DNA from: Dialister micraerophilus DSM 19965
GTDB lineage: Bacteria; Bacillota; Negativicutes; Veillonellales; Dialisteraceae
Assembly (NCBI RefSeq): GCF_000194985.1
Contig: NZ_GL878519.1
Coordinates: forward strand, 688,228 to 752,227
Length of the DNA: 64,000 nucleotides
Direction: 5' to 3'
A model generated the notes under the pieces. That model did not search any database, was not told the DNA's origin, and saw nothing but the letters and a program-made list of their open reading frames with translations. Shown here piece after piece: positions 7,746-16,884 of the stretch; position 1 is the stretch's first letter; the number at the start of each line of letters is the position of its first letter. The translations under genes and the position numbers were made by a program.

Positions 7746-9499
7746 TATAAAATTTCTTTTATGTCTTGAATTATTTGCGGAACCGTCATTCCGTTTTGTT
7801 TCAATATTTCTTCGATGTCGTATCTGTCCAAAAATTCTTTTGCCAATCCGTAGATTTTTACTTTTATGTCGGTAGATGAAAAGTATGCCGCTATTCTTTC
7901 TCCGTATCCTCCGTCTTTTATTCCGTCTTCAAGTGTGATTATTATTTTGTGTTTTTCTTTTACTTTTTGTGCGATTTTTTCGTCAATTCCCGTTATGTAA
8001 ATCGGATTTATGAGGGTGGCTTTTATGCCGAGCGTTTTTTGTATTTCTTCGGCAAGTTCTTCGCCTTTCGTCATCATTTGTCCAAGTGCGTAAATCGCTA
8101 CGGTATTTCCGTCTTGTATTATTTCCGATTTATTTATTTCGTCATAATTTTTTCTTACTTCTTTTTTCGTGTACTTCGTTTTTCCTACCGGCATTCTTAT
8201 CGCTACGGAAAATTTTTTGTTTTCAAGCGACCATTCGAGCATCGCCATGTACTCGTTTGCATTTGTCGGTGCAAGGTATACGAGTTCGGGTATGTGTGAT
8301 ATGAGCGGTATGTCGAATATTCCCAAGTGCGTTTTGTCACGTGTTCCGTACAATGATGCGTTGTTTACGAGCATTGTTATCGGAGTTTTGTTTATACATA
8401 CATCTTGAGAAAGTTGGTCGAATGCACGTTGCAAAAAGGAACTGTATATCGCAAGGAGCGGTTTGCCGTCATTTTTCGCCATTCCGCTTGCAATTGATAC
8501 TGCGGCTTCTTCGGCAATTCCTACGTCCATATATTGTTTGCCGACTTCTTTACGTTCTTTGTCCCAAAATCCGACAACGCTGGGTGTACCGGCAAGTATT
8601 ACCGTAACTTCTTTGTCTTTTTTCGTCTTTTCAAGTATGTAATCTCTTGTGAGTGTCGTGTACGTTTCAATTTGGGTGTTGTTTATGTTTTTACCCGTTT
8701 TTTCGTCATACGGTTGGTGGTAGTGCCATACTTCTTTTTCTTTTTCGGCATAATCATATCCCATGCCTTTTTGTGTAACCATGTGTATTACAACAGGTTT
8801 TGAAATGTTTTTTACTCTTTTAAGCACTTCGGTGATTTCTTTCAAATTGTTTCCGTTTTCAACGAAAATGTAATCCAAATTCATCGCTTTGAAAATATTG
8901 CACGGATAAGCGCCTTTCGTTTCACGAAGTTTTTTCAAATTTTCATACAATCCTCCGTGATTTTCGGCAATGGACATTCCGTTGTCGTTTACTATCATTA
9001 TTAAATTGGTACCGAGTTCGCCGGCAATGCTCAAAGATTCGAGTGCCTGACCGCCCGAGAGTGAGCCGTCACCTATAATCGCCACTACATTTTCATCACT
9101 TCCACGCATATCACGTGCTTTTGCAAGTCCCAACGCCAAGCTCAACGATGTGGATGTGTGTCCGATTGTAAAAAGATCGTATTCACTTTCATCCGGACTT
9201 GTAAATCCCGATAAATCGAAGTAGTGATCGGGATCGGTAAATGCGATTTTACGTTCCGTAAGTATTTTGTGTGTATATGTCTGATGAGATACGTCAAAAA
9301 CAATTTTGTCGTAAGGCATCGTAAATACGTCATGCAAAGCGACCGTAGGTTCTATCATTCCCAAATTCGGTCCTACATGTCCTCCGGTTGTCGGCATTCT
9401 GTGAATTAAAAGAGTTCTGATTTCATCAACCAGAGCCTGCTTTTCTTCCGCAGTCATCTTTTTCAAATCTGCGGGAGTATTTATTTTTTCTATGTACAT
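7745..9499 (-). CDS. dxs: 1-deoxy-D-xylulose-5-phosphate synthase (short form)
   Basis: The protein has 584 residues from ATG 9499, which has AAAGGAATAAT upstream. It joins pyruvate and glyceraldehyde 3-phosphate with thiamine diphosphate, the first step of the MEP isoprenoid route; ispE of the same route is at 28.5 kb. Visible motifs are TTGGHVGPNLG (substrate His), the thiamine site GDGSLSGGQALESL...NDNGMSIAENHGG, and DVGIAEEAAV in the pyrimidine-binding domain. It is about 30-40 residues shorter than classical DXS and the middle linker (HYHQPYDEKTGK) differs, as in a divergent Firmicutes subgroup, so another transketolase-like activity is not excluded. Monocistronic. Confidence 0.78.
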   Translation of the reverse strand: MYIEKINTPADLKKMTAEEKQALVDEIRTLLIHRMPTTGGHVGPNLGMIEPTVALHDVFTMPYDKIVFDVSHQTYTHKILTERKIAFTDPDHYFDLSGFTSPDESEYDLFTIGHTSTSLSLALGLAKARDMRGSDENVVAIIGDGSLSGGQALESLSIAGELGTNLIMIVNDNGMSIAENHGGLYENLKKLRETKGAYPCNIFKAMNLDYIFVENGNNLKEITEVLKRVKNISKPVVIHMVTQKGMGYDYAEKEKEVWHYHQPYDEKTGKNINNTQIETYTTLTRDYILEKTKKDKEVTVILAGTPSVVGFWDKERKEVGKQYMDVGIAEEAAVSIASGMAKNDGKPLLAIYSSFLQRAFDQLSQDVCINKTPITMLVNNASLYGTRDKTHLGIFDIPLISHIPELVYLAPTNANEYMAMLEWSLENKKFSVAIRMPVGKTKYTKKEVRKNYDEINKSEIIQDGNTVAIYALGQMMTKGEELAEEIQKTLGIKATLINPIYITGIDEKIAQKVKEKHKIIITLEDGIKDGGYGERIAAYFSSTDIKVKIYGLAKEFLDRYDIEEILKQNGMTVPQIIQDIKEIL

Positions 9500-9704
9500 A
9501 TTATTCCTTTTCAAATTTCAACAAGTATAAGTATAGTATACCATAATTCACACCGCTTCCTTATATTTAAATCGATATATAAATAAATTTCACGAATTGC
9601 TTTTATTTGGTTATATACTTTTGTTTGAATTTGAACATATACTATGTTACTATCAAGTATAATATTATTCTAATTAAGTATTCTGTTTTGTTAAGAGGTA
9701 AAAA
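9500..9704. promoter_or_regulatory. Divergent promoter region dxs / mocR
   Basis: AT-rich divergent spacer. A -10-like TATACT lies on the minus side near 9535-9540 for dxs, and TATAAT (about 9657-9662) on the plus side for the MocR gene. MocR regulators often bind direct repeats in such spacers, but I see no clear pair. Confidence 0.35.
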
Positions 9705-10793
9705 ATGGAACACGATAAGAAAATATCCGCATATATGCGTTTGTACACAAAAATCAGAAGTTCGATAACCGGCAAAGTTTACAAGTACGGAAGTAAATTA
9801 CCTTCAAAACGTCAGCTTGCCGAACGAATGGGAGTAAGTGTCATAACGGTTGAGCATGCGTATGAACTTTTGGCGGAAGAGGGATATATAGAGCCGCGTC
9901 AACGTAGAGGATATTTTGTAATTTACAATGAAGACAATTCTTTTGCGGTGGGAAAAAAGCCGATAAATATTTCCCCTTCAATGCGTAAAAACATAGAAAT
10001 CGAGCAGGGACGTCTTTATTCACGTGAAGATTTTCCGTTTTCAATTCTTGCAAAAACGATGCGACGTATACTTACAATGTACGGTGAAAAAATATTGAGC
10101 CGTTCACCCAACAAGGGACAGCCGGAATTTCGCAGAGCAATTGCAGAGTACCTGGCACGAAGCAGAGATATAATTGTAGATGAAGATCAAATTCTCATCG
10201 GTGCCGGTGCGGAATACCTCTACGGACTTACGGTACAAGCTTTAAGGCGAAACGTTTTGTACGGTCTTGAGGATCCCTCATACGAAAAAATCGAACAGGT
10301 ATACTTGGCAAACGGTGCGAAAATAGAAAAACTGAAAATGGGCATTGAAGGTATAGAAACGGAGGCGCTGCAAAAAAGTAATGCACAAGTTTTGCATGTA
10401 ACACCTTACAACAGTTATCCCAGCGGAGTAACTGCAAGCGCTTCTAAAAGAAGAGAATACATTAAATGGGCATCAAAACGTAACGGAATTTTGATTGAAG
10501 ACGATTTCGATTCGGAATTCACCTTACTTTCAAAAGCTGAAGACACACTGTTTTCATTGGCTCCCGATTCGGTAATATATATGAATACGTTCTCACGTAC
10601 CATAGCACCGTCAATACGTGTAGGTTACATGGTAATACCGAAAAGATTGACGGAAAAATTTGAAAGAAATATAGGTTTTTATTCATGTACGGTTCCGGTA
10701 TTCGACCAATTGGTGCTTGCCGAATTCATATCAAACGGAAGTTTTGAACGTCACATAAACCGTATACGAAGAAAAAAAGAAAAGAACTTTTAG
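9705..10793 (+). CDS. MocR/PdxR-type GntR regulator with aminotransferase domain, C-terminus lost by frameshift
   Basis: An N-terminal winged-helix GntR domain (residues 1-75, with GSKLPSKRQLAERMGVS and EEGYIEPRQRRGYFV) is fused to a fold-type I aminotransferase domain. PLP-site elements are NKGQPEFRRAIAEYL, the Asp in DDFDSEF and the Lys-region SRTIAPSIRVGYM, where arginine-rich sequence precedes the usual lysine position. MocR proteins sense PLP and regulate vitamin B6 or transport genes. Family members have 450-480 residues; this reads 362 and stops at RRKKEKNF just after a run of seven A. One added A would extend the frame 17 codons (RKELLENQAIQKAYPIE) into the terminator. The small C-terminal domain is therefore missing and the protein may be inactive. 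The neighbouring ECF component could be its target. Confidence 0.75.
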   Translation: MEHDKKISAYMRLYTKIRSSITGKVYKYGSKLPSKRQLAERMGVSVITVEHAYELLAEEGYIEPRQRRGYFVIYNEDNSFAVGKKPINISPSMRKNIEIEQGRLYSREDFPFSILAKTMRRILTMYGEKILSRSPNKGQPEFRRAIAEYLARSRDIIVDEDQILIGAGAEYLYGLTVQALRRNVLYGLEDPSYEKIEQVYLANGAKIEKLKMGIEGIETEALQKSNAQVLHVTPYNSYPSGVTASASKRREYIKWASKRNGILIEDDFDSEFTLLSKAEDTLFSLAPDSVIYMNTFSRTIAPSIRVGYMVIPKRLTEKFERNIGFYSCTVPVFDQLVLAEFISNGSFERHINRIRRKKEKNF

Positions 10794-10810
10794 AAAATCA
10801 GGCAATTCAA

Positions 10811-10843
10811 AAGGCTTACCCGATTGAGTAAGCCTTTTTTTTA
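10811..10843. terminator. Terminator between mocR and the ECF gene
   Basis: AAAAGGCTTAC, loop CCGATTGA, GTAAGCCTTTTTTTT: a strong stem with T8. It serves the plus-strand gene and may also serve the convergent minus gene ending at 10841. Confidence 0.85.
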
Positions 10844-11371
10844 TTTCTTAATAATAATTCTCTGTACAATTGAAGGGAAACTCCACTTCCAACAAATGAA
10901 GAGACCGATAACACAATCAATTACACCTTCCAACAAATCGAAAGGTATCTTAATCATTGCGTATTCCATAGTACTGTATACGAATGATCTTCCCAAGAAA
11001 TATCCGATGCATGAGATGATTTGACCTGCCGTAACACCCATAACCGATGCGACAATCGGTTTATCGGTAAGGCATTTGCGTGCAATCACCGAAATCACGA
11101 CACCTTGAATACCGTGTACTACAAGAGATACGAACATCGGAGCCGGATAGAAGAAGAAATCTCCCAAAAACGCACCGATACCCGCAACGACAAACGCTCC
11201 TGCCGGATCCAATGAAATTGCGGCAATGGTTATAATGATTTCATTAAAATAAAAATGACCGCCCGGAACAGGGATACTGAAAGAACTTAAAATTACATTT
11301 ATCGCCATCATAAGTGCAGTCAAACAAAGCCACTGTGTATTATGCGGCAAACTTCCATATTCATGTTTCAT
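10841..11371 (-). CDS. ECF transporter S component
   Basis: The protein has 176 residues from ATG 11371, preceded by TTTGGAGGTATAT; the in-frame TTG at 11383 overlaps that ribosome site and is rejected. It has six hydrophobic helices with the S-component pattern: WLCLTALMMAINVILSSFSIPVPGG, then EIIITIAAISLDPAGAFVVAG and ISVIAR. S components capture a vitamin and pass it to a shared EcfAAT module, which is not in this window. The sequence type is nearest folate/pantothenate-like S components, but substrate is not readable. The MocR neighbour makes a B6-related substrate conceivable. It converges on the MocR gene and shares its terminator. Confidence 0.75.
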   Translation of the reverse strand: MKHEYGSLPHNTQWLCLTALMMAINVILSSFSIPVPGGHFYFNEIIITIAAISLDPAGAFVVAGIGAFLGDFFFYPAPMFVSLVVHGIQGVVISVIARKCLTDKPIVASVMGVTAGQIISCIGYFLGRSFVYSTMEYAMIKIPFDLLEGVIDCVIGLFICWKWSFPSIVQRIIIKK

Positions 11372-11680
11372 ATATACCTCCAAAGAGTATTTTTGAACCC
11401 ATGGCGTTCATTCTTAAAACATTATAAAATATTTTTTGAAATCTTAAAATTGCCAAAATTGAATAATTTTATAATACCAGTTTTAAATGTAATTTTTTTT
11501 TACAAAAACAAAATACATATTGAAATATCAAATGCACTTAGAAATTTAAGACAAATATTTTCATCCGACATGTTTTTACAAAGTACAAATATTTCATAAA
11601 ACGCAAAATAAAAACGGATAAAGAAATAAATCTTCATCGTTTTTAATGACGACTCAATTTCCTTAACCGTTTTTATTTTT
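11372..11680. other. Gene-free stretch upstream of the ECF gene, with the cfa terminator
   Basis: Very AT-rich. Near 11611-11673 an imperfect inverted repeat (AAAACGGATAAAG against CTTAACCGTTTT) with a U-tract on the minus strand probably ends cfa. I see no riboswitch I can name in front of the ECF gene. Confidence 0.4.
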
Positions 11681-12847
11681 TTAATACCATCTTGTCATCG
11701 GTAAATCGTTGTTTACACCTTTTGTCATAAGAATTTGATGCAAATCTATATTACCGAGCTTGAATGCGGCGGCACATCCGCAGAGGTATAAATCCCACAT
11801 GCGAACGAATTCTTCACCACGTTCACTCTTGACTTTTTCACGAACTTTTTGGAAGTTTTCATACCAACATTTCAAAGTCTTGTAATAATGTCTGCGTAAA
11901 CTTTCAACGTCAAGCACACGGAAATCATTCTCGTATGCGCGGTATATCATTTCACGAAGTGACGGAAGCGTTCCGCCCGGGAAAATATACTTACGCATCC
12001 ACGGATTTTTCGATCCTTCGGTATTACCGCTTATGTAATGTAAGAGGAAAACTCCTCCATCACACAAAAGGTGGTTTGCCGTTTCCATATAAAGTGAATA
12101 ATTCGAACGACCTACATGCTCAATCATACCTACACTTACTATACGATCGAACATCAAACCTTTTGATTCCAAATCACGATAATCCACAAGATCGATATGT
12201 ACTTTGTCTTCAAGTCCCAAAGCCTTTATACGTTCACGACCTTTTTTACACTGTTCCTTGCTCAAAGTACAACCGTAACCGGAAACACCGTACTTCTTTG
12301 CAGCTTCAATCAAAAGATATCCCCAGCCGCAACCGATATCCAAAATTTTCATGCCTTTTTCAAGATGTAACTTTTCAAGTATGTAATGCACCTTGTTACG
12401 CTGTGCTTCTTCCAAAGTATCCTTTTCATTTTTGAAATAAGCACACGAATAACTCATTGACGGATCGAGCCAAAGAGAGTAAAAATCGTTTCCTAAATCA
12501 TAATGAGAAGAAACTTCCTTTTTTTGATTTGCTTTGGATTCCGATGTATGCAGAATACTGCCCAAAGCACCCTTGTCCAATGAAAATTGATTTGTTTGAC
12601 TCAAAATTGCATACAAAGCTTCGTAAAGGTCGCCTTCAATTTCGATATCCTTGCGCATATATGCTTCTCCGAGCGCAAGCGAAGTAGATGAAAACAACTG
12701 CTTCTTGGGAATATCTTTATTTACCTTGACGGTAAATTTCGGCTCACCTTCTCCGATTTTATAAACTTTTCCATGTAAACTTACATTAAAACAAACTTTG
12801 TCGAAACGCTGCAAATAATGAATCAAAAATAAATCAAGCATCGACAT
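11681..12847 (-). CDS. cfa: Cyclopropane-fatty-acyl-phospholipid synthase
   Basis: The protein has 388 residues, with start ATG 12847 10 bases after AAGGGA. It methylates cis double bonds of membrane phospholipid acyl chains using S-adenosylmethionine. The class I methyltransferase core shows ILDIGCGWGYLLIEAAKKYG (SAM loop near residue 165) and SVGMIEHVG (about residue 239). An N-terminal lipid-binding-like region of about 120 residues and the C-terminal FRMWDLYLCGCAAAF-type motif (FVRMWDLYLCGCAAAFKLG) match the family. It is cotranscribed with the upstream DUF2156 gene (26-bp gap), which suggests a membrane-lipid modification operon. Confidence 0.93.
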   Translation of the reverse strand: MSMLDLFLIHYLQRFDKVCFNVSLHGKVYKIGEGEPKFTVKVNKDIPKKQLFSSTSLALGEAYMRKDIEIEGDLYEALYAILSQTNQFSLDKGALGSILHTSESKANQKKEVSSHYDLGNDFYSLWLDPSMSYSCAYFKNEKDTLEEAQRNKVHYILEKLHLEKGMKILDIGCGWGYLLIEAAKKYGVSGYGCTLSKEQCKKGRERIKALGLEDKVHIDLVDYRDLESKGLMFDRIVSVGMIEHVGRSNYSLYMETANHLLCDGGVFLLHYISGNTEGSKNPWMRKYIFPGGTLPSLREMIYRAYENDFRVLDVESLRRHYYKTLKCWYENFQKVREKVKSERGEEFVRMWDLYLCGCAAAFKLGNIDLHQILMTKGVNNDLPMTRWY

Positions 12848-12873
12848 CCGATACACATCCCTTCACACTTTTT

Positions 12874-13755
12874 TTACTTAAGCGTGACATTGTACTTCTC
12901 TGCAAAATGATCGGGATGATACTCGTTTTTTGCTTTCCTCAAGCCTTCAATACCTAAATCCTCTTCGCGATTTACGAACTCGGTATCTTTGAACTCATTA
13001 AGAATAAAATCTCTGTTTATCGCCTGATATAAACCGCGCACCTCAGGATTTGCCTTTTCAAAATGTATATGTGCGACATTTTCATTAAGCAAATCTCCGC
13101 AAGTAAAAGCCTCTACCTTGCCATAAATACGAATAACGGCACCTTTTAAGCCCAACGCCTTCCAATTGTCGAAAGCGAGATTTATGGCCTCTTCCTCTTT
13201 TTCAATATCACCATGACGCACGAACCATTCACTTATTCCTCTACGAGCATCCTCCATATTTGTATCATTTACGGGTTCATACACATAGTCACCATATTCT
13301 CTTAAAAAATGATTCAGGTGGTTCTTTTTCATTCTGAATTTCTTTCCGGAAAGATTGATCAGATCACTCGTCTTGTAAATATACTCCCAATCATCACGAA
13401 AGGGCGTGAAAAGATACTTATCCGGTACTTGCGTCTCAATTTTTTCTACAACCTCTTTTGAGGCACCCATCAACATGAAAGGATGACCTGTTTTATCAAA
13501 CTCATGCTGAATTAATTCCAAACCGTGAGAAAAAGAAGCACCTTCTTTTGCAAACGGCGGCATGAAATAGACTTGAGTTCCCCTTCCTGCACGTATGAAC
13601 AAAATATCGTCCTGCTCTGCCCACATCGTATTGTAAGAATTTTGCCATAAAAATAATGTGTTGAACGAACAATCACATTGCTCATAATGATGAACCTTGA
13701 AAAAATCATTTATTCTTTCCTTATCGTCTATATTAAACCGTCGGAATTCTATGAT
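12874..13755 (-). CDS. DUF2156 (LPG-synthase C-terminal-like) protein with probable ATC start
   Basis: The protein has 293 residues if read from ATC 13755. The first in-frame ATG (13626, MWAEQDD) would delete about 43 conserved residues: upstream the same frame reads IEFRRFNIDDKERIND and HHYEQCDCSFNTLFLW, which is the normal start of this family. The frame is closed by TAA just upstream and holds no ATG, GTG or TTG. A very strong GGGAGG lies 5 bases before ATC and 8 before ATA. DUF2156 is the catalytic half of lysyl-phosphatidylglycerol synthase, an aminoacyl-tRNA-dependent GNAT fold; stand-alone copies are of unknown substrate. It is cotranscribed with cfa. Confidence 0.8.
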   Translation of the reverse strand: MIEFRRFNIDDKERINDFFKVHHYEQCDCSFNTLFLWQNSYNTMWAEQDDILFIRAGRGTQVYFMPPFAKEGASFSHGLELIQHEFDKTGHPFMLMGASKEVVEKIETQVPDKYLFTPFRDDWEYIYKTSDLINLSGKKFRMKKNHLNHFLREYGDYVYEPVNDTNMEDARRGISEWFVRHGDIEKEEEAINLAFDNWKALGLKGAVIRIYGKVEAFTCGDLLNENVAHIHFEKANPEVRGLYQAINRDFILNEFKDTEFVNREEDLGIEGLRKAKNEYHPDHFAEKYNVTLK

Positions 13756-14458
13756 TTTCGCCTCCCTCCGACCTTCGAATAAAAATTATACCGAAGTCCT
13801 ACCCATAATTTAAACCTTTATCGGAAAATTTTCAAATCAAACTATAATATTAGAAAATTTACGCAACTGTTCACAACGAAAATACAAAAACAGGAAAGTT
13901 TGTTCGTTAAAATAAAAAAACTCCTTTTTTTACGTGTTTTTTACAAAAAATACAACATTAAAATCAATAAAATCTGCATTTTAATTTTGTAAAATAAAAA
14001 GTTATTCACAGTTATTCACAAATATTTTTCATATTTCCACATCTTAAAAAACTCGACAAAATAAAGTTTTTTTGCTATTCTCAATTAAAACGACGAAAAT
14101 TTTATTCACATTTTTAAACCTGTATTTTTGTACACTCCTTGTAAACAATTCACAAAAAATGCATTTTTACTGTTTTTTTTCAATTTATAAATTTGTTATT
14201 GTCACAACTTGTGGAAAACTGTGAATAAGTATGTGAAAAAGGTGAATAACTGCGTATTTTACACATTTTTTACATCTTTGTTTTCAAAAAATTACACATT
14301 GGAAAATACAAACTTCCGTTTTTGTTTTCGTTATTCTCATTTAAACATATCGAAAATAATCTATATTTATATATTACCACAGTTGTCGCATTTTTCATAA
14401 ATTTGTATTAAAATATCAGTTATGAATTTAAAAAAAATTATAATAAAAGGTATTTTAT
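13756..14458. other. AT-rich gene-free region with a cluster of DnaA-box-like 9-mers
   Basis: No ORF is credible. A TATAAT near 13788 serves the DUF2156 gene. TTATTCACA occurs at 14002-14010, 14012-14020 and 14102-14110; opposite-strand boxes TGTGGAAAA (14210-14218), TGTGAATAA (14220-14228) and TGTGAAAAA (14232-14240) follow, with GTGAATAA at 14242-14249. The same 9-mers occur around dnaA at 36.8 and 38.5 kb. It may bind DnaA. Confidence 0.55.
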
Positions 14459-16291
14459 ATGACTTTCATAAAAAAAATTTTAAACGCAAATAATTTAAAA
14501 AATCTGATGAAATTTTTATTTTCCGTTTTCATCGGTTTCATATTTATTTTTATCATATCCGCACTGATAAACGGATACACTCCGATCAGCGGTAATGAAA
14601 GCTATGTTCTGTATGCGGCAATTTCCGTATCACTCACATATTTTTACTTCGGTAAAAGTAAATCATACCTGATTACACTTCTGCCGCTTTTCGTTTTATT
14701 TGCATCCGCATACCTTATCCGCAGATTTTCCGGACTTACATATGATGCACAAGACTTTTACCGTTTTGCGGGCTTTACACTTTGCATCTACAATCCTTTA
14801 CTTATAATTTTAAGATTTGTAAAAAACAAAATTTCACATATCTTTGCTGCATTCGTGACATTTTTCATTACATTGCTTCCCGTTGCAATTCTTTGGGGAT
14901 ACTGGACGATAACAAAAAAATTGATGCTTCCGGAAACTTTTCTCGCCATAAGTCAAACCGACTTCAGCGAAGCTTCTGCATATATGCAAGGTATGTTCAA
15001 CTCAAATATTTACGGACTTCTTATACTTTTTCCGATTATTGTCTTAGGACTTTCAATTTTGTCCTATAAAAAACTTGTAAAAAATACAAATCTTCCGAAA
15101 TATTCCGTTGTGATTGCGATTTTACTTTTACTTTTACACGGACTTTTGATATTTCACACATCACGCAACTCGATAGCCGCACCTTTTATACAAACTAAAG
15201 AATACATGGACAAATACAGAGAATTTGCCGAAAATAAAGAAGCACGAAAACAATTTATCAAGCAAAATTTACAGGCAAAAGACGAAAAAGGCGTATACGT
15301 TCTGATAATAGGCGAATCCCAAAATCGTGACCATATGCAAGTATACGGATACAATCGTGATACAACTCCTTTCCTTTCAAGTATAAAAAACGATCCGCAC
15401 TTCATATTCTTCGACCATGCAAGATCGTGCCACACTCAAACCGTACAGGTACTCACATTTGCACTCACCGCCAAAAATCAATACAACCGTATACAAATGA
15501 AAGAAGCGCCCTCGATACTCGAAGTCGCAAATGCTGCAGGATACACTACGGCATGGCTCAGCAACCAAGGAAAATACGGAATGTTCAACACGCCGATTAC
15601 CGTTATCGCATCGGATGCTAAATACCAAAAATTCATAAACGAAACGGCAGGCGAAACAAAACGTGAATGGACCGAAAAAGTAGACAAAAATCGAAACCGT
15701 AAAGGAGATTACGATGAAAATCTTGTAACGGAGCTGAAAAACCTTCCGAAGACCGACAAAATGCTCATCGTCATACACCTCATGGGAAACCACACACCCT
15801 ACGGAGCAAGATACCCCGACGGATACGATTACTACAAAGGAAACGACATCTCCATAGACAAGTACGACAACAGCATACGTTATACGGACGAAGTTTTGAA
15901 AAATATTTATGAAACGGCAAAAGAAATACCTAACTTCAAAGGCATAATATACTTCTCCGACCATACCGATGCGGTAGATCAGGGACTTGCACACGATGCG
16001 ACACTTTTCGTGCCGGAAATGACATATATACCTATGTTCATGACATTCTCGGACGATTATATGCAAAACCGCAAGGAAACGATAAACATATTGAAAGAAC
16101 ATGAAAAAACATATTTCACAAACGATTTGATATTCAACACTTTGCTTTCGATAATGGATATAAAACTCGGCGGCATCTATGAAAGTACAAACGACATCAC
16201 AAAAAATTCATACGATGACGACCCTCACAGATTTTTGACACTTTACGGAAAAGTTGAAATCTCAAAAGATCCCAACTTCCCGAACAAATAA
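14459..16291 (+). CDS. Phosphoethanolamine transferase (EptA/CptA-like, sulfatase fold)
   Basis: The product has 610 residues. The first 230 hold five or so membrane helices; the rest is a periplasmic alkaline-phosphatase-fold domain. Signatures are GVYVLIIGESQNRDHMQVYG (first metal-site Glu), RSCHTQTVQVLTF with the nucleophile Thr, HLMGNHTPY and YFSDHTDA (metal-site Asp/His). These enzymes move phosphoethanolamine from phosphatidylethanolamine to lipid A, LPS core or glycans at the outer face of the inner membrane. The SCHTQT motif is closer to the CptA/OpgE type, so core or glycan is a likelier acceptor than lipid A. A lone gene with AAAAGG upstream; the terminator is shared with bcp. Confidence 0.85.
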   Translation: MTFIKKILNANNLKNLMKFLFSVFIGFIFIFIISALINGYTPISGNESYVLYAAISVSLTYFYFGKSKSYLITLLPLFVLFASAYLIRRFSGLTYDAQDFYRFAGFTLCIYNPLLIILRFVKNKISHIFAAFVTFFITLLPVAILWGYWTITKKLMLPETFLAISQTDFSEASAYMQGMFNSNIYGLLILFPIIVLGLSILSYKKLVKNTNLPKYSVVIAILLLLLHGLLIFHTSRNSIAAPFIQTKEYMDKYREFAENKEARKQFIKQNLQAKDEKGVYVLIIGESQNRDHMQVYGYNRDTTPFLSSIKNDPHFIFFDHARSCHTQTVQVLTFALTAKNQYNRIQMKEAPSILEVANAAGYTTAWLSNQGKYGMFNTPITVIASDAKYQKFINETAGETKREWTEKVDKNRNRKGDYDENLVTELKNLPKTDKMLIVIHLMGNHTPYGARYPDGYDYYKGNDISIDKYDNSIRYTDEVLKNIYETAKEIPNFKGIIYFSDHTDAVDQGLAHDATLFVPEMTYIPMFMTFSDDYMQNRKETINILKEHEKTYFTNDLIFNTLLSIMDIKLGGIYESTNDITKNSYDDDPHRFLTLYGKVEISKDPNFPNK

Positions 16292-16294
16292 AAA

Positions 16295-16364
16295 AATCCC
16301 CGTCAAATGACTTCATAAATATCGTAAACGATACAAAATGAAAATCATAAAAACGGGGATTATT
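16295..16364. terminator. Shared terminator between the transferase gene and bcp
   Basis: AATCCCCGT pairs with ACGGGGATT across a loop that itself contains ATCGT/ACGAT. A and T tracts flank it on both sides, so it can act in both directions. Confidence 0.75.
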
Positions 16365-16831
16365 TATTTCCCGGACAACTCTTTGAAAAGTTCCTCCACA
16401 TGTGTAGAAGCTTTCACCTTTCGATACTCGGCAATCAAAACGCCTTTTTCATCAATAATGAAAGTGGACCTCTCTATACCCATGTACTTTCTTCCGTACA
16501 TACTTTTTTCCTTCATAACACCGTACATATTGCAAACCTCTTCATTCTCATCGGACAAAAGAGGGAAATTCAGAGAATTTTTATCTCTGAAATTACAATG
16601 CTTTCGTACACTGTCACGACTGATACCTATGACATCGTATCCCAAACGTTTCAAATCTTCGAAACGATCTCTAAATGCCATAGCCTCCAATGTACAACCG
16701 GAGGTATTATCCTTCGGATAGAAATATAAAATTACCTTTCTTCCCTTGTAATCGGAAAGAGAAATATCATGCCCTTTATCTGAAGGCAAAGTAAACAGCG
16801 GAGCTTTTTCACCCACAACGGCATTACTCAT
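16364..16831 (-). CDS. bcp: Peroxiredoxin of the BCP/PrxQ family
   Basis: This 155-residue thiol peroxidase has the peroxidatic Cys46 in KDNTSGCTLEA. The resolving Cys five residues on (as in E. coli BCP) is replaced by Met, but Cys79 (SVRKHC) is placed where the second class of PrxQ, like the Xylella enzyme, has its resolving cysteine in helix 3. It reduces hydrogen peroxide and organic peroxides with thioredoxin; a thioredoxin gene is at 57 kb. GGTGATACT precedes ATG 16831. The gene is preceded by a promoter, a structured RNA and an intrinsic terminator, so expression may depend on read-through. Confidence 0.92.
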   Translation of the reverse strand: MSNAVVGEKAPLFTLPSDKGHDISLSDYKGRKVILYFYPKDNTSGCTLEAMAFRDRFEDLKRLGYDVIGISRDSVRKHCNFRDKNSLNFPLLSDENEEVCNMYGVMKEKSMYGRKYMGIERSTFIIDEKGVLIAEYRKVKASTHVEELFKELSGK

Positions 16832-16884
16832 AGTATCACCCTTTCACTTCTGTTTTATATAGATATAACACATTTATTCATAAA

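Noticed and set aside
13900..14400. A second replication origin proper
   Set aside because: Boxes are present, but there is no DnaA-trio and no skew change at the site that I can see; kept as a DnaA-box cluster only.
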